A DNA stretch of 57,800 nucleotides, taken from positions 1 to 57,800 of the forward strand of contig CAJIZT010000008.1 of NCBI GenBank assembly GCA_905182015.1, in the 5' to 3' direction. The notes under the pieces were generated by a model that worked only from the letters and a program-made list of their open reading frames with translations, searched no databases and was not told the DNA's origin. Below are positions 18,591 through 27,901 of the stretch, piece after piece (within the stretch, counting starts at the first letter, position 1; each line of letters starts with the position of its first letter). Both the position numbers and the translations under genes were made by a program. The DNA comes from an alpha proteobacterium MED-G09. GTDB taxonomy: Bacteria > Pseudomonadota > Alphaproteobacteria > MED-G09.

Positions 18591-19382
18591 CTATCCATAC
18601 CTTCCGGTTACATAAGCCTCAGTTTGCTCATGCTCTGGACTTCTAAAAATTTTTTCAGTATCCCCAACTTCAATTAATTTACCAAGATGGAAAAATGCAG
18701 TCCGCTGAGAAACACGTGCTGCCTGCTGCATAGAGTGAGTTACAATGGTAATTGTGTACTTGCTCTTTAACTCATCAATTAATTCTTCAATCTTCGCCGT
18801 TGCGATTGGATCTAACGCCGAACACGGCTCATCCATGAGTATAACAGAAGGGTCGATTGCTATTGCCCTTGCAATACATAGCCTCTGCTGTTGACCGCCT
18901 GATAAGCTAGTTCCGGGCTCATGAAGCCTATCTTTTACCTCAGACCATAATCCTGCTCTTTCTAAACTTTCTTGTACCTTGCGATCAAGATCCTCTTGAT
19001 GCAATATCCTTCCGTGCAATTTTGGCCCATAAGCAACGTTATCGTATACTGATTTTGGGAATGGGTTTGGCTTTTGAAAAACCATCCCAATACGCGACCT
19101 TAATTCTACAACGTCCACCTCAGGATCATAAATATTTTGGTTATCGATACTTATAGACCCCTCCACTTTGCAGATATCAATTACATCATTCATTCTATTT
19201 ATACACCGAAGAAATGTTGATTTTCCACATCCAGAAGGCCCTATAAGAGAGGTAACTTCATTTTCCCTAATATCAAGATTTATATCAAAAAGAGCCTGCT
19301 GATCAGCGTAAAAAACATTAACATTGCTGCATTGAATCAAAGACTTATTATTTAACTGGTCATTCATAATAACACTGTCCAT
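18591..19382 (-). CDS. pstB: Phosphate ABC transporter ATP-binding protein PstB
   Basis: Cytoplasmic ATPase of the high-affinity phosphate importer. Walker A is GPSGCGKST, followed by the family-typical [10 protein letters not shown]. The signature is LSGGQQQR and Walker B is VILMDEP with the switch His in [10 protein letters not shown]. PstB proteins are recognisable by [19 protein letters not shown], which is present. The start is either 19382 or the Met five codons further in (19367); neither ribosome site is decisive. It sits between pstA and phoU. Confidence 0.96.
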   Translation of the reverse strand: MDSVIMNDQLNNKSLIQCSNVNVFYADQQALFDINLDIRENEVTSLIGPSGCGKSTFLRCINRMNDVIDICKVEGSISIDNQNIYDPEVDVVELRSRIGMVFQKPNPFPKSVYDNVAYGPKLHGRILHQEDLDRKVQESLERAGLWSEVKDRLHEPGTSLSGGQQQRLCIARAIAIDPSVILMDEPCSALDPIATAKIEELIDELKSKYTITIVTHSMQQAARVSQRTAFFHLGKLIEVGDTEKIFRSPEHEQTEAYVTGRYG

Positions 19383-19400
19383 AGCATTTATTTAAAGAAT

Positions 19401-20639
19401 TTACCATTTAACTTCGTATCTTTTTCTTAAAATAACAGCAACTAAATTAATAACTATTAGGAGCCCAATCAGTATTAGGGTTGCAGCACTTGTTTTAGCA
19501 ACAAAAGCCCTTTCCGGACTATCCGCCCATAAATAAATTTGGACTGGTAGGGCTGTAGCTGGATCATTAATACTAGCGGGAATATCAACTATAAAAGCAA
19601 CCATCCCTATCAGTAGAAGAGGTGCGGATTCTCCAAAAGCGCGAGCTAATCCGATTATTGCTCCAGTAAAAATTCCTGGCAAAGCAGCTGGGAGTAAATG
19701 CTGAAAAACGACTTGCATTTCAGATGCCCCCATGGCTAAAGCCGCTTCCCTTATCGAGGGAGGTACAGATTGTAGTGAGGATCGTGTGGTAATTATTATT
19801 GTTGGTAATGTCATTAGCGATAAAACTAACCCACCAACTAAAGGAACAGACCTCGGCATACCAAAAAAATTAATGAAGACCGCTAAGCCCAAAAGACCAA
19901 ATATAATAGAAGGAACTGCCGCTAAATTATTTATATTAACTTCAATAAAGTCAGTTATTCTATTTTTAATTGCAAAATTCTCTAAATAAATTGCAGTTAT
20001 CACGCCAATAGGAAAGCTTAATACAAGAGTCACAAAAATAGTTATTAAAGAACCTATAGTTGCTCCATAAAAACCTGCAACCTCTGGTTCACGACTATCT
20101 CCATTTAAGAATAGATTTCTTGAAATTTTACTTTCAACTCTTCCTCGAGATTGTAGCTTAGTTAGCCAAAAAATTTCTTGGTTATCTAGTCGACGTTCAT
20201 CTTCAGGCAAATACACATCCACATAACCTTTATAGAAAAGATCAGAATCGTCAGTAAATAAAACACTAAAATAGAATTTTTTATTACCATACGTTGGATT
20301 TTCTATAATAAAATCTCTTAGACTATAGCCCGCGCTTGAGGATATTAATTTCGATAATTTTCTTTTTTCGGATCGATCCTGAACCTCAGGGAAAAGAGAG
20401 AAAAATGAGTCCCTTACAATCCCTCGGTAATTAATTTCTTCAATATCTGTGTCTAAAGACTGAGATACCATATTCACTTCAAGATCTAGGGTGTAATTAG
20501 TAAAAGCCGGAATCGATTTATAGATCATAGAACCAATTATAACTATTAACATAATGGCAGCTGTTACAAGTGATATTAGTCCATAAGCTTTGAATCTTTT
20601 TTCAGCTCTGTGTCTTTTTTTAAAATTATTACTACTCAT
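19401..20639 (-). CDS. pstA: Phosphate ABC transporter permease PstA
   Basis: Inner-membrane permease. The first ~180 residues form one membrane anchor plus a soluble domain (DUF3333-like, seen in alphaproteobacterial PstA). The transport domain with about five membrane segments follows, including the EAA loop IREAALAMGASEMQVVFQHL. The ATG at 20639 is chosen because GAGAG lies just upstream and the overlap with pstC is then only 8 nt. The ATG at 20663 would add eight residues. Confidence 0.94.
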   Translation of the reverse strand: MSSNNFKKRHRAEKRFKAYGLISLVTAAIMLIVIIGSMIYKSIPAFTNYTLDLEVNMVSQSLDTDIEEINYRGIVRDSFFSLFPEVQDRSEKRKLSKLISSSAGYSLRDFIIENPTYGNKKFYFSVLFTDDSDLFYKGYVDVYLPEDERRLDNQEIFWLTKLQSRGRVESKISRNLFLNGDSREPEVAGFYGATIGSLITIFVTLVLSFPIGVITAIYLENFAIKNRITDFIEVNINNLAAVPSIIFGLLGLAVFINFFGMPRSVPLVGGLVLSLMTLPTIIITTRSSLQSVPPSIREAALAMGASEMQVVFQHLLPAALPGIFTGAIIGLARAFGESAPLLLIGMVAFIVDIPASINDPATALPVQIYLWADSPERAFVAKTSAATLILIGLLIVINLVAVILRKRYEVKW

Positions 20640-22020
20640 ATCGCTCTCTATATTTGCGAACAATAATCATTGCAAAAATATTTAAAATTAATGTGATTAC
20701 AAATAACATTAATCCTAACGCAAAAGCCGCAAGAGTTTTTGGACTATCAAACTCTTGATCTCCAACAAGCAATGTCACAATTTGGACCGTTACAGTTGTG
20801 ACAGCAGATAGTGGGTTTGCTGTAAGATTCGCCGCCAGACCAGCAGCCATAACAACAATCATAGTCTCGCCAATCGCTCTGGAAACAGCCAGTAAGAGGG
20901 CGCTAACTATGCCAGGTAAGGCAGCGGGGAAAATTACTTTTGAAACTGTTTCAGCTTTTGTCGCACCTAAAGCAAGGGAGCCGTCACGTAGTGAAACCGG
21001 AACAGCTGACATAACATCATCTGATAAAGAAGATACATAAGGGATAATCATTACTCCCATCACAGCTCCAGCAGCTAATGCAGATTCTGTAGCAACAGTG
21101 AGTCCTAAATACTCGCCACATGATCGGACAAATGGACCAACAGTAAGGGCCGCAAAAAAACCATAAACAACGGTTGGTATTCCAGCTAAAATTTCAAGAA
21201 TTGGCTTTAGTAAATCCCTAGTTCTTGGCTTAGCATACTGCGATAGGAATATTGCCGAATAAAGACCAAGCGGCGCTGCTATTAGCATTGCGACAGAAGT
21301 TATAAGAAGTGTCCCAGTAAAAAGAGGTATCGCGCCAAAACTCCCCGAGGATCCAACTTGATCTTCACGAATTGCAGTTTGTGGTGACCAGTGGGTACCA
21401 AAAACAAATTCGAAGAAACTTACCTGAGAAAAAAATCTTAAGGTTTCAAAAATTAGAGAAAATATAATTCCCATTGTTGTTAGGACTGCCATTGTTGAAA
21501 ACAAAAAGAAAATAAACTGAAAGATATTTTCAACCTTTCTTCTTGCATCAAACCTTACCGATAAACTCTTAAACGAGGCAATAGATGAAATAACAGATAA
21601 AATAAAAATTAGACTAAAGAGAATAATCCTTCCAAAAGAATGTTTATCAGAAAGCGACTTTGCCTTATCAATGGTCAAAAATTCACTATCAATTAAAGTC
21701 TTTAAGTTAGAAATATTATTGATAAGAAAATTTTTTACATAAATAATTTCATCCGAGCCTAACTCTCTTGTTGTATCGGAAATATACGGAATAACCAATG
21801 CACTTAAAATATTAGATTTAAACAAAAGAAAAAGAAAAAGTAAGAAAAGGGAGGGTAGCATTCCCCACAAAGAAACATAAAGACCATGATAAATTGGCAT
21901 TGATCTAAGCGGTTCATTATTAACGAGGTATAATCTAGCCCTTCCCTTTGCTAAAGAGAAGGAAAGTAATCCCGATACAATGATCAAAGACAAGCTTATT
22001 AAAAGATCAGTATTGATCAC
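20632..22020 (-). CDS. pstC: Phosphate ABC transporter permease PstC
   Basis: Inner-membrane permease partner of PstA. It is long (462 aa) because of an N-terminal extension with two or three extra membrane segments before the permease core. The core has FVFGTHWSPQ, the EAA-type loop LRDGSLALGATKAETVSKVI and a polar membrane segment VSRAIGETMIVVMAAG that are typical of PstC. It starts 30 nt after pstS and overlaps pstA. Confidence 0.94.
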   Translation of the reverse strand: MINTDLLISLSLIIVSGLLSFSLAKGRARLYLVNNEPLRSMPIYHGLYVSLWGMLPSLFLLFLFLLFKSNILSALVIPYISDTTRELGSDEIIYVKNFLINNISNLKTLIDSEFLTIDKAKSLSDKHSFGRIILFSLIFILSVISSIASFKSLSVRFDARRKVENIFQFIFFLFSTMAVLTTMGIIFSLIFETLRFFSQVSFFEFVFGTHWSPQTAIREDQVGSSGSFGAIPLFTGTLLITSVAMLIAAPLGLYSAIFLSQYAKPRTRDLLKPILEILAGIPTVVYGFFAALTVGPFVRSCGEYLGLTVATESALAAGAVMGVMIIPYVSSLSDDVMSAVPVSLRDGSLALGATKAETVSKVIFPAALPGIVSALLLAVSRAIGETMIVVMAAGLAANLTANPLSAVTTVTVQIVTLLVGDQEFDSPKTLAAFALGLMLFVITLILNIFAMIIVRKYRERYE

Positions 22021-22050
22021 TATCCTCCACTATAGATACAAATTTCAGTT

Positions 22051-23100
22051 TTATAACTCTAACTCAACTAATTCCTTACCAGCAGTTTTGTATTTAGTAT
22101 ACTCTTCTTTTGACAAAGGAATTAAGCCCTTCTCGATTAAATATCCATCAGGCCCCATCGCACTCTGGCTCGTAAACTCTTTGATAAATTCTTTAATAGA
22201 AGGCTTCATTCTAATATGGTTTTTCTTAACATAGAAGAATAAGGATCTAGAGATAGGGTATTCCCCTCCAAGAATATTATCAAAAGTTGGCTTGGCACTA
22301 TTAACAATGGATCCTTGAATTTTATCAATATTCTGATCTAGGAAGCTAAAGCCAAATATACCAATTGCATTTGGATTTTGATCAAGTTTCTGAATAATTA
22401 AATTATCATTTTCACCAGCCTCAACAAACGCACCGTCTTCACGAATAGTTCGGGCAATTTTCTTAAATTCTCTCTTCCCTTCTTTTGAGCTCTCCCTCAA
22501 GGTCTTAAGCGCAGAAAAAGACTTTGCACCTCCATCCATTGCTAACTCAACAAAAGCATCTCTTGTGCCTGATGTTGGCGGAGGTCCAAGAACTTCAATT
22601 TTAATATTAGGAAGATCTGGGTTTACATCCTGCCAAGTTTCATGGGGATTATCTTGCAACTCTGAACCATTGGCATTTGCTGGAATTCTCTCAGCAAGCG
22701 CTAAGTAAATATCACGAGTAGTTAATTGAAAAACATCAGCTTTTTTAGAATTAGCTAAAACAATTCCATCATAACCAACTTTTATCTCAATAATTTTAAT
22801 GCCGTTTTTAGAACACTTCTTGAATTCTTTACTTTTAATTCGGCGAGATGCATTTGTAATATCAGGATGCTTAGCACCCTTTCCAGAACAGAATAATTTC
22901 ATTCCACCGCCTGAACCTGTTGATTCAACAATTGGTGTTCTATATTTATATTTTCTTCCAAATTCTTCTGCGACAGCAGTTGAAAACGGAAATACTGTTG
23001 ATGATCCAACAATTTTAATTTGATCCTCAGCATTAACTGAGGGGCCAAGAATTAAAAATATCAAAAGACCAATAACAAACGATTTAAAAGTATTTTTCAT
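22051..23100 (-). CDS. pstS: Phosphate ABC transporter substrate-binding protein PstS
   Basis: Periplasmic phosphate receptor. A Sec signal peptide of about 24 residues ends at SVNA|EDQ. The phosphate-binding motifs are IVGSSTVFPFS, ESTGSGGGMKLFCSG and PPTSGTRDAFVEL. ATG at 23100 is preceded by AGGAG with good spacing; a more upstream in-frame ATG at 23136 would abut the porin stop and put 12 extra residues before the signal peptide. It lies 35 nt downstream of the porin gene. Confidence 0.96.
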   Translation of the reverse strand: MKNTFKSFVIGLLIFLILGPSVNAEDQIKIVGSSTVFPFSTAVAEEFGRKYKYRTPIVESTGSGGGMKLFCSGKGAKHPDITNASRRIKSKEFKKCSKNGIKIIEIKVGYDGIVLANSKKADVFQLTTRDIYLALAERIPANANGSELQDNPHETWQDVNPDLPNIKIEVLGPPPTSGTRDAFVELAMDGGAKSFSALKTLRESSKEGKREFKKIARTIREDGAFVEAGENDNLIIQKLDQNPNAIGIFGFSFLDQNIDKIQGSIVNSAKPTFDNILGGEYPISRSLFFYVKKNHIRMKPSIKEFIKEFTSQSAMGPDGYLIEKGLIPLSKEEYTKYKTAGKELVELEL

Positions 23101-23135
23101 TTTATTTCTCCTATTTGACAATTGAGCTAACATCA

Positions 23136-24083
23136 TTAAAACATATCGAGGCTAAATTTATATTGTAATCCAGCCATAATGTGTTGTGATTCTTTTGAAG
23201 AGTCAGCATATGATTTATCAACATAATTTAAGTATAATTTTAATGGTTTAGCGACCTTATAATCGAAGCCAATGCCTGTAAGTTCGCCCCCGGCTCTGAT
23301 CATGTCTGATTCACCATACATTACCTTAAAAGCTGCTTTTTTAGACATTTTCATCTTTAATGAAACGACATAACCATCATCATCATATTTACCAGTAGTA
23401 TCCTCAGATTCTTGCCAAATAACACCTAGGGTAATTGGTTTTCCAAGAGGGATTGTTGCAGCAAATCTTGTTGTATCAAAGAAATATCCTTTTTGAGGAA
23501 CCTCTGAATCAAATGCAACAGAAAAATGAGCTTTATTTCCAGCAAGTTTACCCTTCCAATCCAAAGATACTGAAAAAGCTTCTTCATCACCCTCTTCAAG
23601 AATTAACATTGTTGAAATATTAAAACCATTAGCCTTAGGTGAAGTCCATTGAACAATTTTTTTACTACGGTTTTCACCCCAAAGGATATTTTTAATATCA
23701 CCAGCAGTATCATTAAATAAATCTATTTTACCTTGTGCTTTTTTTGTTGGTGTATCATGTATACCCATGAATACCTTACCGAAAGCACCTTTTAAACCAA
23801 CATAACTGTTACGTTGTTTAAATACATTATCTCCTGAAACAGGGTCTGTTTGCCATTCATATTTATAAATAACGGACACTCCATTATCAAATATTTGCGA
23901 ACCCTTAACCCCAATACGTGATGCGTGTGAAACAACATCAGTTTCTGAACCAGAATCTTTATCGTCACTAGTGATAGCAAGATCTAGACGACCATATACA
24001 TTTATGCTAGCAATTGCTTCATTAGAAACAATTCCTAGTGCAAGAATAAATAGACCAAATTTTAAGCAATTTAATTTTTTCAT
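23136..24083 (-). CDS. Outer-membrane porin, Pho-regulated by context
   Basis: A 315-residue Gram-negative porin: signal peptide ending near AIAS, then INVYGRLDLAITSDD, the characteristic first strand of porin_4-type proteins, alternating beta-strand pattern, and a C-terminal aromatic end (GLQYKFSLDMF) for BamA recognition. As first gene of the porin-pst-phoU-phoB series with a Pho box upstream, it probably lets phosphate or organophosphates through the outer membrane, like PhoE/OprP in role though not in close sequence. Anion selectivity is not shown by the sequence. Confidence 0.88.
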   Translation of the reverse strand: MKKLNCLKFGLFILALGIVSNEAIASINVYGRLDLAITSDDKDSGSETDVVSHASRIGVKGSQIFDNGVSVIYKYEWQTDPVSGDNVFKQRNSYVGLKGAFGKVFMGIHDTPTKKAQGKIDLFNDTAGDIKNILWGENRSKKIVQWTSPKANGFNISTMLILEEGDEEAFSVSLDWKGKLAGNKAHFSVAFDSEVPQKGYFFDTTRFAATIPLGKPITLGVIWQESEDTTGKYDDDGYVVSLKMKMSKKAAFKVMYGESDMIRAGGELTGIGFDYKVAKPLKLYLNYVDKSYADSSKESQHIMAGLQYKFSLDMF

Positions 24084-24138
24084 AACTACACCTTTGTTTA
24101 ATTAATAATGATCGGAAAAGACACCTTTTATATGAAGA

Positions 24139-24145
24139 ATTTATA
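24139..24145 (-). promoter_or_regulatory. Likely -10 element of the porin-pst-pho promoter
   Basis: Minus-strand TATAAAT lies 7 nt downstream of the Pho box at 24153-24170, which would replace the -35 element. Transcription would begin near 24132, giving a leader of about 50 nt before the porin ATG. The spacing is a little shorter than in E. coli Pho promoters, so this is tentative. Confidence 0.5.
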
Positions 24146-24152
24146 CCTTTTA

Positions 24153-24170
24153 TGTGACAGTTTTATGAAA
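24153..24170 (-). promoter_or_regulatory. Pho box (PhoB binding site)
   Basis: Minus-strand sequence TTTCATAAAACTGTCACA fits the 18-bp Pho box, two 7-bp CTGTCAT-like repeats separated by AT-rich 4-bp steps. The second repeat, CTGTCAC, is perfect for the common variant; the first reads TTTCATA. It sits between the phoR stop and the porin start, directing transcription into porin-pstSCAB-phoU-phoB. Confidence 0.82.
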
Positions 24171-24194
24171 TAAATCAATAATAAATTATAAATG

Positions 24195-25499
24195 CTAAAA
24201 TTTATTAAAAATAAGCGTAAAAGAAGAACCCTTTCCTAATTCACTAGATATTTCAAGAGTGCCATTATGTCTAGTAACAGTATTTTTGACTATAGCTAAG
24301 CCAAGACCTGTACCACCTACAGCCATACTGGTAGGTACATCTACTCGATAAAATCTATCTGTGAGTCTTGAAATATCACCTTGCGGAATACCCAGGCCAC
24401 TATCCTCAACTATGAATAATATTTGTTTATCATTATCCTCAAGACTTATATTAACCTCACCATTCTCCCGGTTATACTTAATCGCGTTCTCAATAAGGTT
24501 AATGAAGGCCTGTTTAATATCTTTTTCGTCCCCCAACATCAGATATCTCTTTTTCCTGATAGTCCTTTTTAAGGTAATTTTTTGTTTTTTTGCTATATCC
24601 GACAAAGCATCAAAAACATCATCAATAATAGAAACTAAATTTATCTTGATATCGGGCAGAAGGTGTTGACGCATCTCAAGTTGATTTAAAGATAATAGGT
24701 CTTCAATTAAAGATTGCGCACGTTCTGATTCCTTTAATAGTTTAGATAGAAATATTTTTGAATTTTCTAAATCATCCGCACCATATCTATCTAATGTCTC
24801 TGCAATTCCTTTTATGACAGCTATTGGCGTTTTTAATTCATGACTAGCATTCGCAATAAAGTCACTGCGGAGATTAATTGATTTTTTTAGATCAGTTGTT
24901 TCTCTAAACAGTATCATAATATTGAATTCGTCCTTAACTAGCGATGATATTTTAGACAAAAAAATGTCATAAGACTTCTCAATTTGACCTGGTAAAATAA
25001 TTTCAATTTTTTTTGAATCTTTCGACAGCCAAATATCCTTAACACAATCAGACAGTGGAGTTGATCGAATTAGGTTAGGCAACCTCAGGCCAACAACCGT
25101 GTCTAAATTATCAGAAGTTCTAAACTCTTGATTGCCTTTTTTATTTGCAGCAATAATTGTCTCATTACTATCTATGATAAAAATTGAGTCAGGTAGTAAT
25201 TTAATTCCATCGCTTAAAATTCCCAAATAATTAGCATCTTTCAATTTTTTCGATGCACCGAAATCCTCTCTTCCCGATGTCTCTTCAAAATAATAACTCT
25301 GCTCAGGATTCTGTATTGCCAGTAAAAAAGCAATGAAGACTGACCCAAAAAGAATAGAAGAAAATAAAGAAAATAAGCCAACTAAATAAAAAATAAATAG
25401 CATAGATATTGTAATGAATATTACAGGAATCTTAGGTTCAATAATTTCAGAAATTACTTTTTTTAAGTTGAATGATTTTTCAAATTTTTTATCAGTCAT
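24195..25499 (-). CDS. phoR: Phosphate regulon sensor histidine kinase PhoR
   Basis: Membrane-bound kinase that phosphorylates PhoB under phosphate limitation. Two N-terminal membrane segments cover about 28-65. A PAS domain follows near 95-210 (PDSIFIIDSNETIIAANKKG). The dimerisation/phospho-acceptor H-box is ASHELKTPIAVIKG near 220, then N-box NLIENAIKYNRENGE, G1 EDSGLGIP and G2 GGTGLGLAIV. PhoR architecture is normal at 434 aa. Unusually it lies upstream of the rest of the cluster, separated from it by the Pho box, so it may be expressed independently of the phosphate-induced operon. Confidence 0.92.
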   Translation of the reverse strand: MTDKKFEKSFNLKKVISEIIEPKIPVIFITISMLFIFYLVGLFSLFSSILFGSVFIAFLLAIQNPEQSYYFEETSGREDFGASKKLKDANYLGILSDGIKLLPDSIFIIDSNETIIAANKKGNQEFRTSDNLDTVVGLRLPNLIRSTPLSDCVKDIWLSKDSKKIEIILPGQIEKSYDIFLSKISSLVKDEFNIMILFRETTDLKKSINLRSDFIANASHELKTPIAVIKGIAETLDRYGADDLENSKIFLSKLLKESERAQSLIEDLLSLNQLEMRQHLLPDIKINLVSIIDDVFDALSDIAKKQKITLKRTIRKKRYLMLGDEKDIKQAFINLIENAIKYNRENGEVNISLEDNDKQILFIVEDSGLGIPQGDISRLTDRFYRVDVPTSMAVGGTGLGLAIVKNTVTRHNGTLEISSELGKGSSFTLIFNKF

Positions 25500-25617
25500 C
25501 TATTATTATAAGAATAAAAATATTAGTAAATCAATATTGTAATAAAATATTCATAATTATCCTTTAACTTTATATAGATTTTTATAATATATAAGTATTC
25601 ATTTGGAGGTATACAAA

Positions 25618-26115
25618 ATTTCTAGATCTTTAATACTGTGGAGGCATGCTCATGCAGGGATTGGCTCTGATGATTATAATAGAAAGCTCGACGAAAGAGG
25701 AAAAAATGAAGCAAAAATAATGGCAAAATTTTTATTAAAAAATAAAAACCCTGACCTTATTTTGTGTTCCACTGCATCACGTGCCATCGAAACGCTCAAT
25801 GCATTGTTAGAGGTAGACCAATTAGTCTCGCCGGTATTTGATAAGAATTTATATTTAGCTGAACCAAGGACAATAATTAACTCTATTATTAAGGCTGCAG
25901 ACAATCAGAATACTATCTTATTAATAGCTCATAATCCCGGTATCCACGAGCTATCCAAGTCCTTAACAAAGAATAATAAGAAAAAATCTCTACAAGATGG
26001 TTTTCCGACTGCATCAATGGCATTTATTTCTATGGAGAGTGAAGATTGGTGTAATCTTGGAAATAATCAATTAAGGCTAGAAAAACTTATAAGACCAAAA
26101 GATTTAAATAATTAA
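25618..26115 (+). CDS. sixA: SixA-type phosphohistidine phosphatase
   Basis: Histidine phosphatase superfamily protein that removes phosphate from phosphohistidine, known from HPt domains and phosphotransferase components. The catalytic RHG-type motif is LWRHAHAG at the N-terminus, followed by YNRKLDERGKNEA, and the second catalytic His is in LLIAHNPGIHEL. The start is odd: no ATG/GTG is near. A perfect GGAGGT at 25605-25610 is followed, 7 nt later, by ATT at 25618, which gives the usual short N-terminus. The TTG at 25603 overlaps that ribosome site itself. Divergent from phoR. Confidence 0.85.
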   Translation: MSRSLILWRHAHAGIGSDDYNRKLDERGKNEAKIMAKFLLKNKNPDLILCSTASRAIETLNALLEVDQLVSPVFDKNLYLAEPRTIINSIIKAADNQNTILLIAHNPGIHELSKSLTKNNKKKSLQDGFPTASMAFISMESEDWCNLGNNQLRLEKLIRPKDLNN

Positions 26116-26487
26116 AGCCTTATAAATAAAAAAATAAATACATGCAATTGACATGACCGATATTAATAAAAAGGTCCCTTGAGCTCCTATTAGCCTAGGA
26201 TAATTCGCCCCTTGACTATTACTCATACCCCAGGCGTGTAGCAATCGGAAGATAACTAAGAAGCTACCAAATACATGAATCATCTTATCATCCGATGAGG
26301 CTATCTCAAAAAGATATAGTATTATTAAGGCAAGAGGAACATTTTCAATAAAATTAGCCTGCACTCTTTCAGTTGCATTTGCTCTCCAACCCTCTTCCTT
26401 ATCCCCTTTGAGGCGAACATACAGAACTTGATTAGCAAGAAGGACGGATAGTAAGCCCAAAACTCCAGCATAAAATAAGGTAATCAT
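26104..26487 (-). CDS. MAPEG family membrane protein
   Basis: A 127-residue inner-membrane protein with four hydrophobic helices. The MAPEG signature is present: ERVQANFIENVPLALIILYL, then FRLLHAWGMSN. MAPEG proteins include glutathione transferases and peroxidases that act on lipophilic substrates, but bacterial members are mostly uncharacterised. Met at 26487 is chosen: it gives the family N-terminus and an ATGA overlap with the upstream small membrane gene. The 3' end overlaps convergent sixA by 12 nt. Confidence 0.85.
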   Translation of the reverse strand: MITLFYAGVLGLLSVLLANQVLYVRLKGDKEEGWRANATERVQANFIENVPLALIILYLFEIASSDDKMIHVFGSFLVIFRLLHAWGMSNSQGANYPRLIGAQGTFLLISVMSIACIYFFIYKALII

Positions 26488-26714
26488 TTTATTACACCTA
26501 TCAGTATAGATCCAGCACCCAGAAAAGATAAGCCAATACCAATCCAAGAGTATTGGTCAAGCCAAAACAGCATAAAGGATTTTGCACTTCCCTTTTTGGC
26601 AACGCCCTTGGCGGCAGACCTCAATTGACGTGGCAAACCTCCTACCCAAATTATTTGCACTCCGTGCCACAAAAAGCCTAACCCTATAACTAAAAGATAA
26701 TCAGAAATTGCCAT
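26484..26714 (-). CDS. Small two-helix membrane protein, unrecognised
   Basis: A 76-residue protein I do not recognise. Two hydrophobic stretches (about 6-25 and 52-74) flank a basic linker with LPRQLRSAAKGVAKKGSAKS. It overlaps the MAPEG gene by four bases (ATGA) and follows the DapB-like gene by 36 nt, so the three are probably one transcript. Basic residues between the helices suggest the loop is cytoplasmic. Confidence 0.65.
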   Translation of the reverse strand: MAISDYLLVIGLGFLWHGVQIIWVGGLPRQLRSAAKGVAKKGSAKSFMLFWLDQYSWIGIGLSFLGAGSILIGVIK

Positions 26715-26750
26715 ATAAATAATCTATCCACTTAAGCCCCATAAAACAAA

Positions 26751-27803
26751 TCAATTAAATTTAGATGATATCAAGGGAAGATCTAAAAAAGATTTAAACC
26801 CTGGTGATGCATCACAGACCATGGGTATTGCATGAATACCGTGCAAGGCAGTTGAAACAAGAGGGTCATCATTCCAATCATGAGAAAAATCAATCTTCAT
26901 ATTAGGCTTTCCTTTGATTTCAACACACATGCCAACAGGCTCTTCCCAATCAGGCGCCGCATCTGGATAAGCCCTCCAAATAGTTTCTTGGATAATCTTA
27001 ACATTATTATCGCAATGGCCTATCCACTTTCGTCTTTGACCTGATATTTTACCTTTTTTTATTAATCCGGCAGCAATTTCTACATCTCTATCAGAAGTTA
27101 TAAGATCGATGCTTTGTTCAATGTTAATAATTTTTGATCCAATGCCATCTGCTATAAGATAAATTGCCTCTTTAAAAAGTCCGCTGATCCAATTTTCATA
27201 TCTGACTGATTCCTTATCATACTCTTCGAGAGATTTTCCCATTAACATTGTATTAAAAACTATCTCCTCCGAAGGGTAATATGAAAATTCAGAACTTTCG
27301 GTTACACACACTTCCAATATTTCTTCTGACATTCCACTCATTGTTAATGGAACCAGGTCAGAAAGCCAGCCTGGAGCGATTCCCGTTCCGTGCAAACTAG
27401 AAGCACCTTCTAGGCAAGCATCATTTATTTCCTTTTCAAAATCTTCGCCGAAAGCTTTTGGATATAAAAACCCAACAGTTGTAACAACATTAAATCCTTT
27501 TCTCAGAAGTGATAATATATTTTTTTTATCTGCATCAGGATCGTCGCCTAACCGAAGGGATGCCAAGGGTGTATAATTCACACAATCCGCCTGAATTGAT
27601 AATACTTTTTCAATATCTGTTGAGGCTAAGACACCTACCTTACCTATCCCAGATATTATACCTGCGTCAATACCATTTTTTTCTTCATTGGAAACTATGA
27701 GTCCAACAAGCTCAAGATCACTTCTATTGCAAATCCCTCTTATTGATGCTTGCCCTACATTCCCCGAGGACCATTGTATTACTTTGTATGTTTTTTTAGA
27801 CAT
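26751..27803 (-). CDS. DapB-like NAD(P)H-dependent dehydrogenase
   Basis: A 350-residue protein with an N-terminal Rossmann fold (VIQWSSGNVGQASIRGI) and a C-terminal domain like dihydrodipicolinate reductase. It is longer than true DapB (about 270 aa) and matches the family around 2,4-diaminopentanoate dehydrogenase and related amine dehydrogenases. A conserved middle segment reads GTGIAPGWLSDLVPL. The substrate is unknown; it should not be taken as the lysine-pathway enzyme. GGAGG lies upstream of the ATG. Confidence 0.82.
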   Translation of the reverse strand: MSKKTYKVIQWSSGNVGQASIRGICNRSDLELVGLIVSNEEKNGIDAGIISGIGKVGVLASTDIEKVLSIQADCVNYTPLASLRLGDDPDADKKNILSLLRKGFNVVTTVGFLYPKAFGEDFEKEINDACLEGASSLHGTGIAPGWLSDLVPLTMSGMSEEILEVCVTESSEFSYYPSEEIVFNTMLMGKSLEEYDKESVRYENWISGLFKEAIYLIADGIGSKIINIEQSIDLITSDRDVEIAAGLIKKGKISGQRRKWIGHCDNNVKIIQETIWRAYPDAAPDWEEPVGMCVEIKGKPNMKIDFSHDWNDDPLVSTALHGIHAIPMVCDASPGFKSFLDLPLISSKFN

Positions 27804-27901
27804 TTATTACTTCCGATCCTCCGTTAAAAAATAATTAAAATATTATTTAATATTACTACTTATTTAGGTGCTAAATAAAATAAAAATGTTAAAATAGCAT
27901 T

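Noticed and set aside
26751-27803. The DapB-like gene as the lysine-pathway dihydrodipicolinate reductase
   Set aside because: The protein is about 80 residues longer and lies with small membrane proteins; it fits the amine-dehydrogenase-like relatives better.
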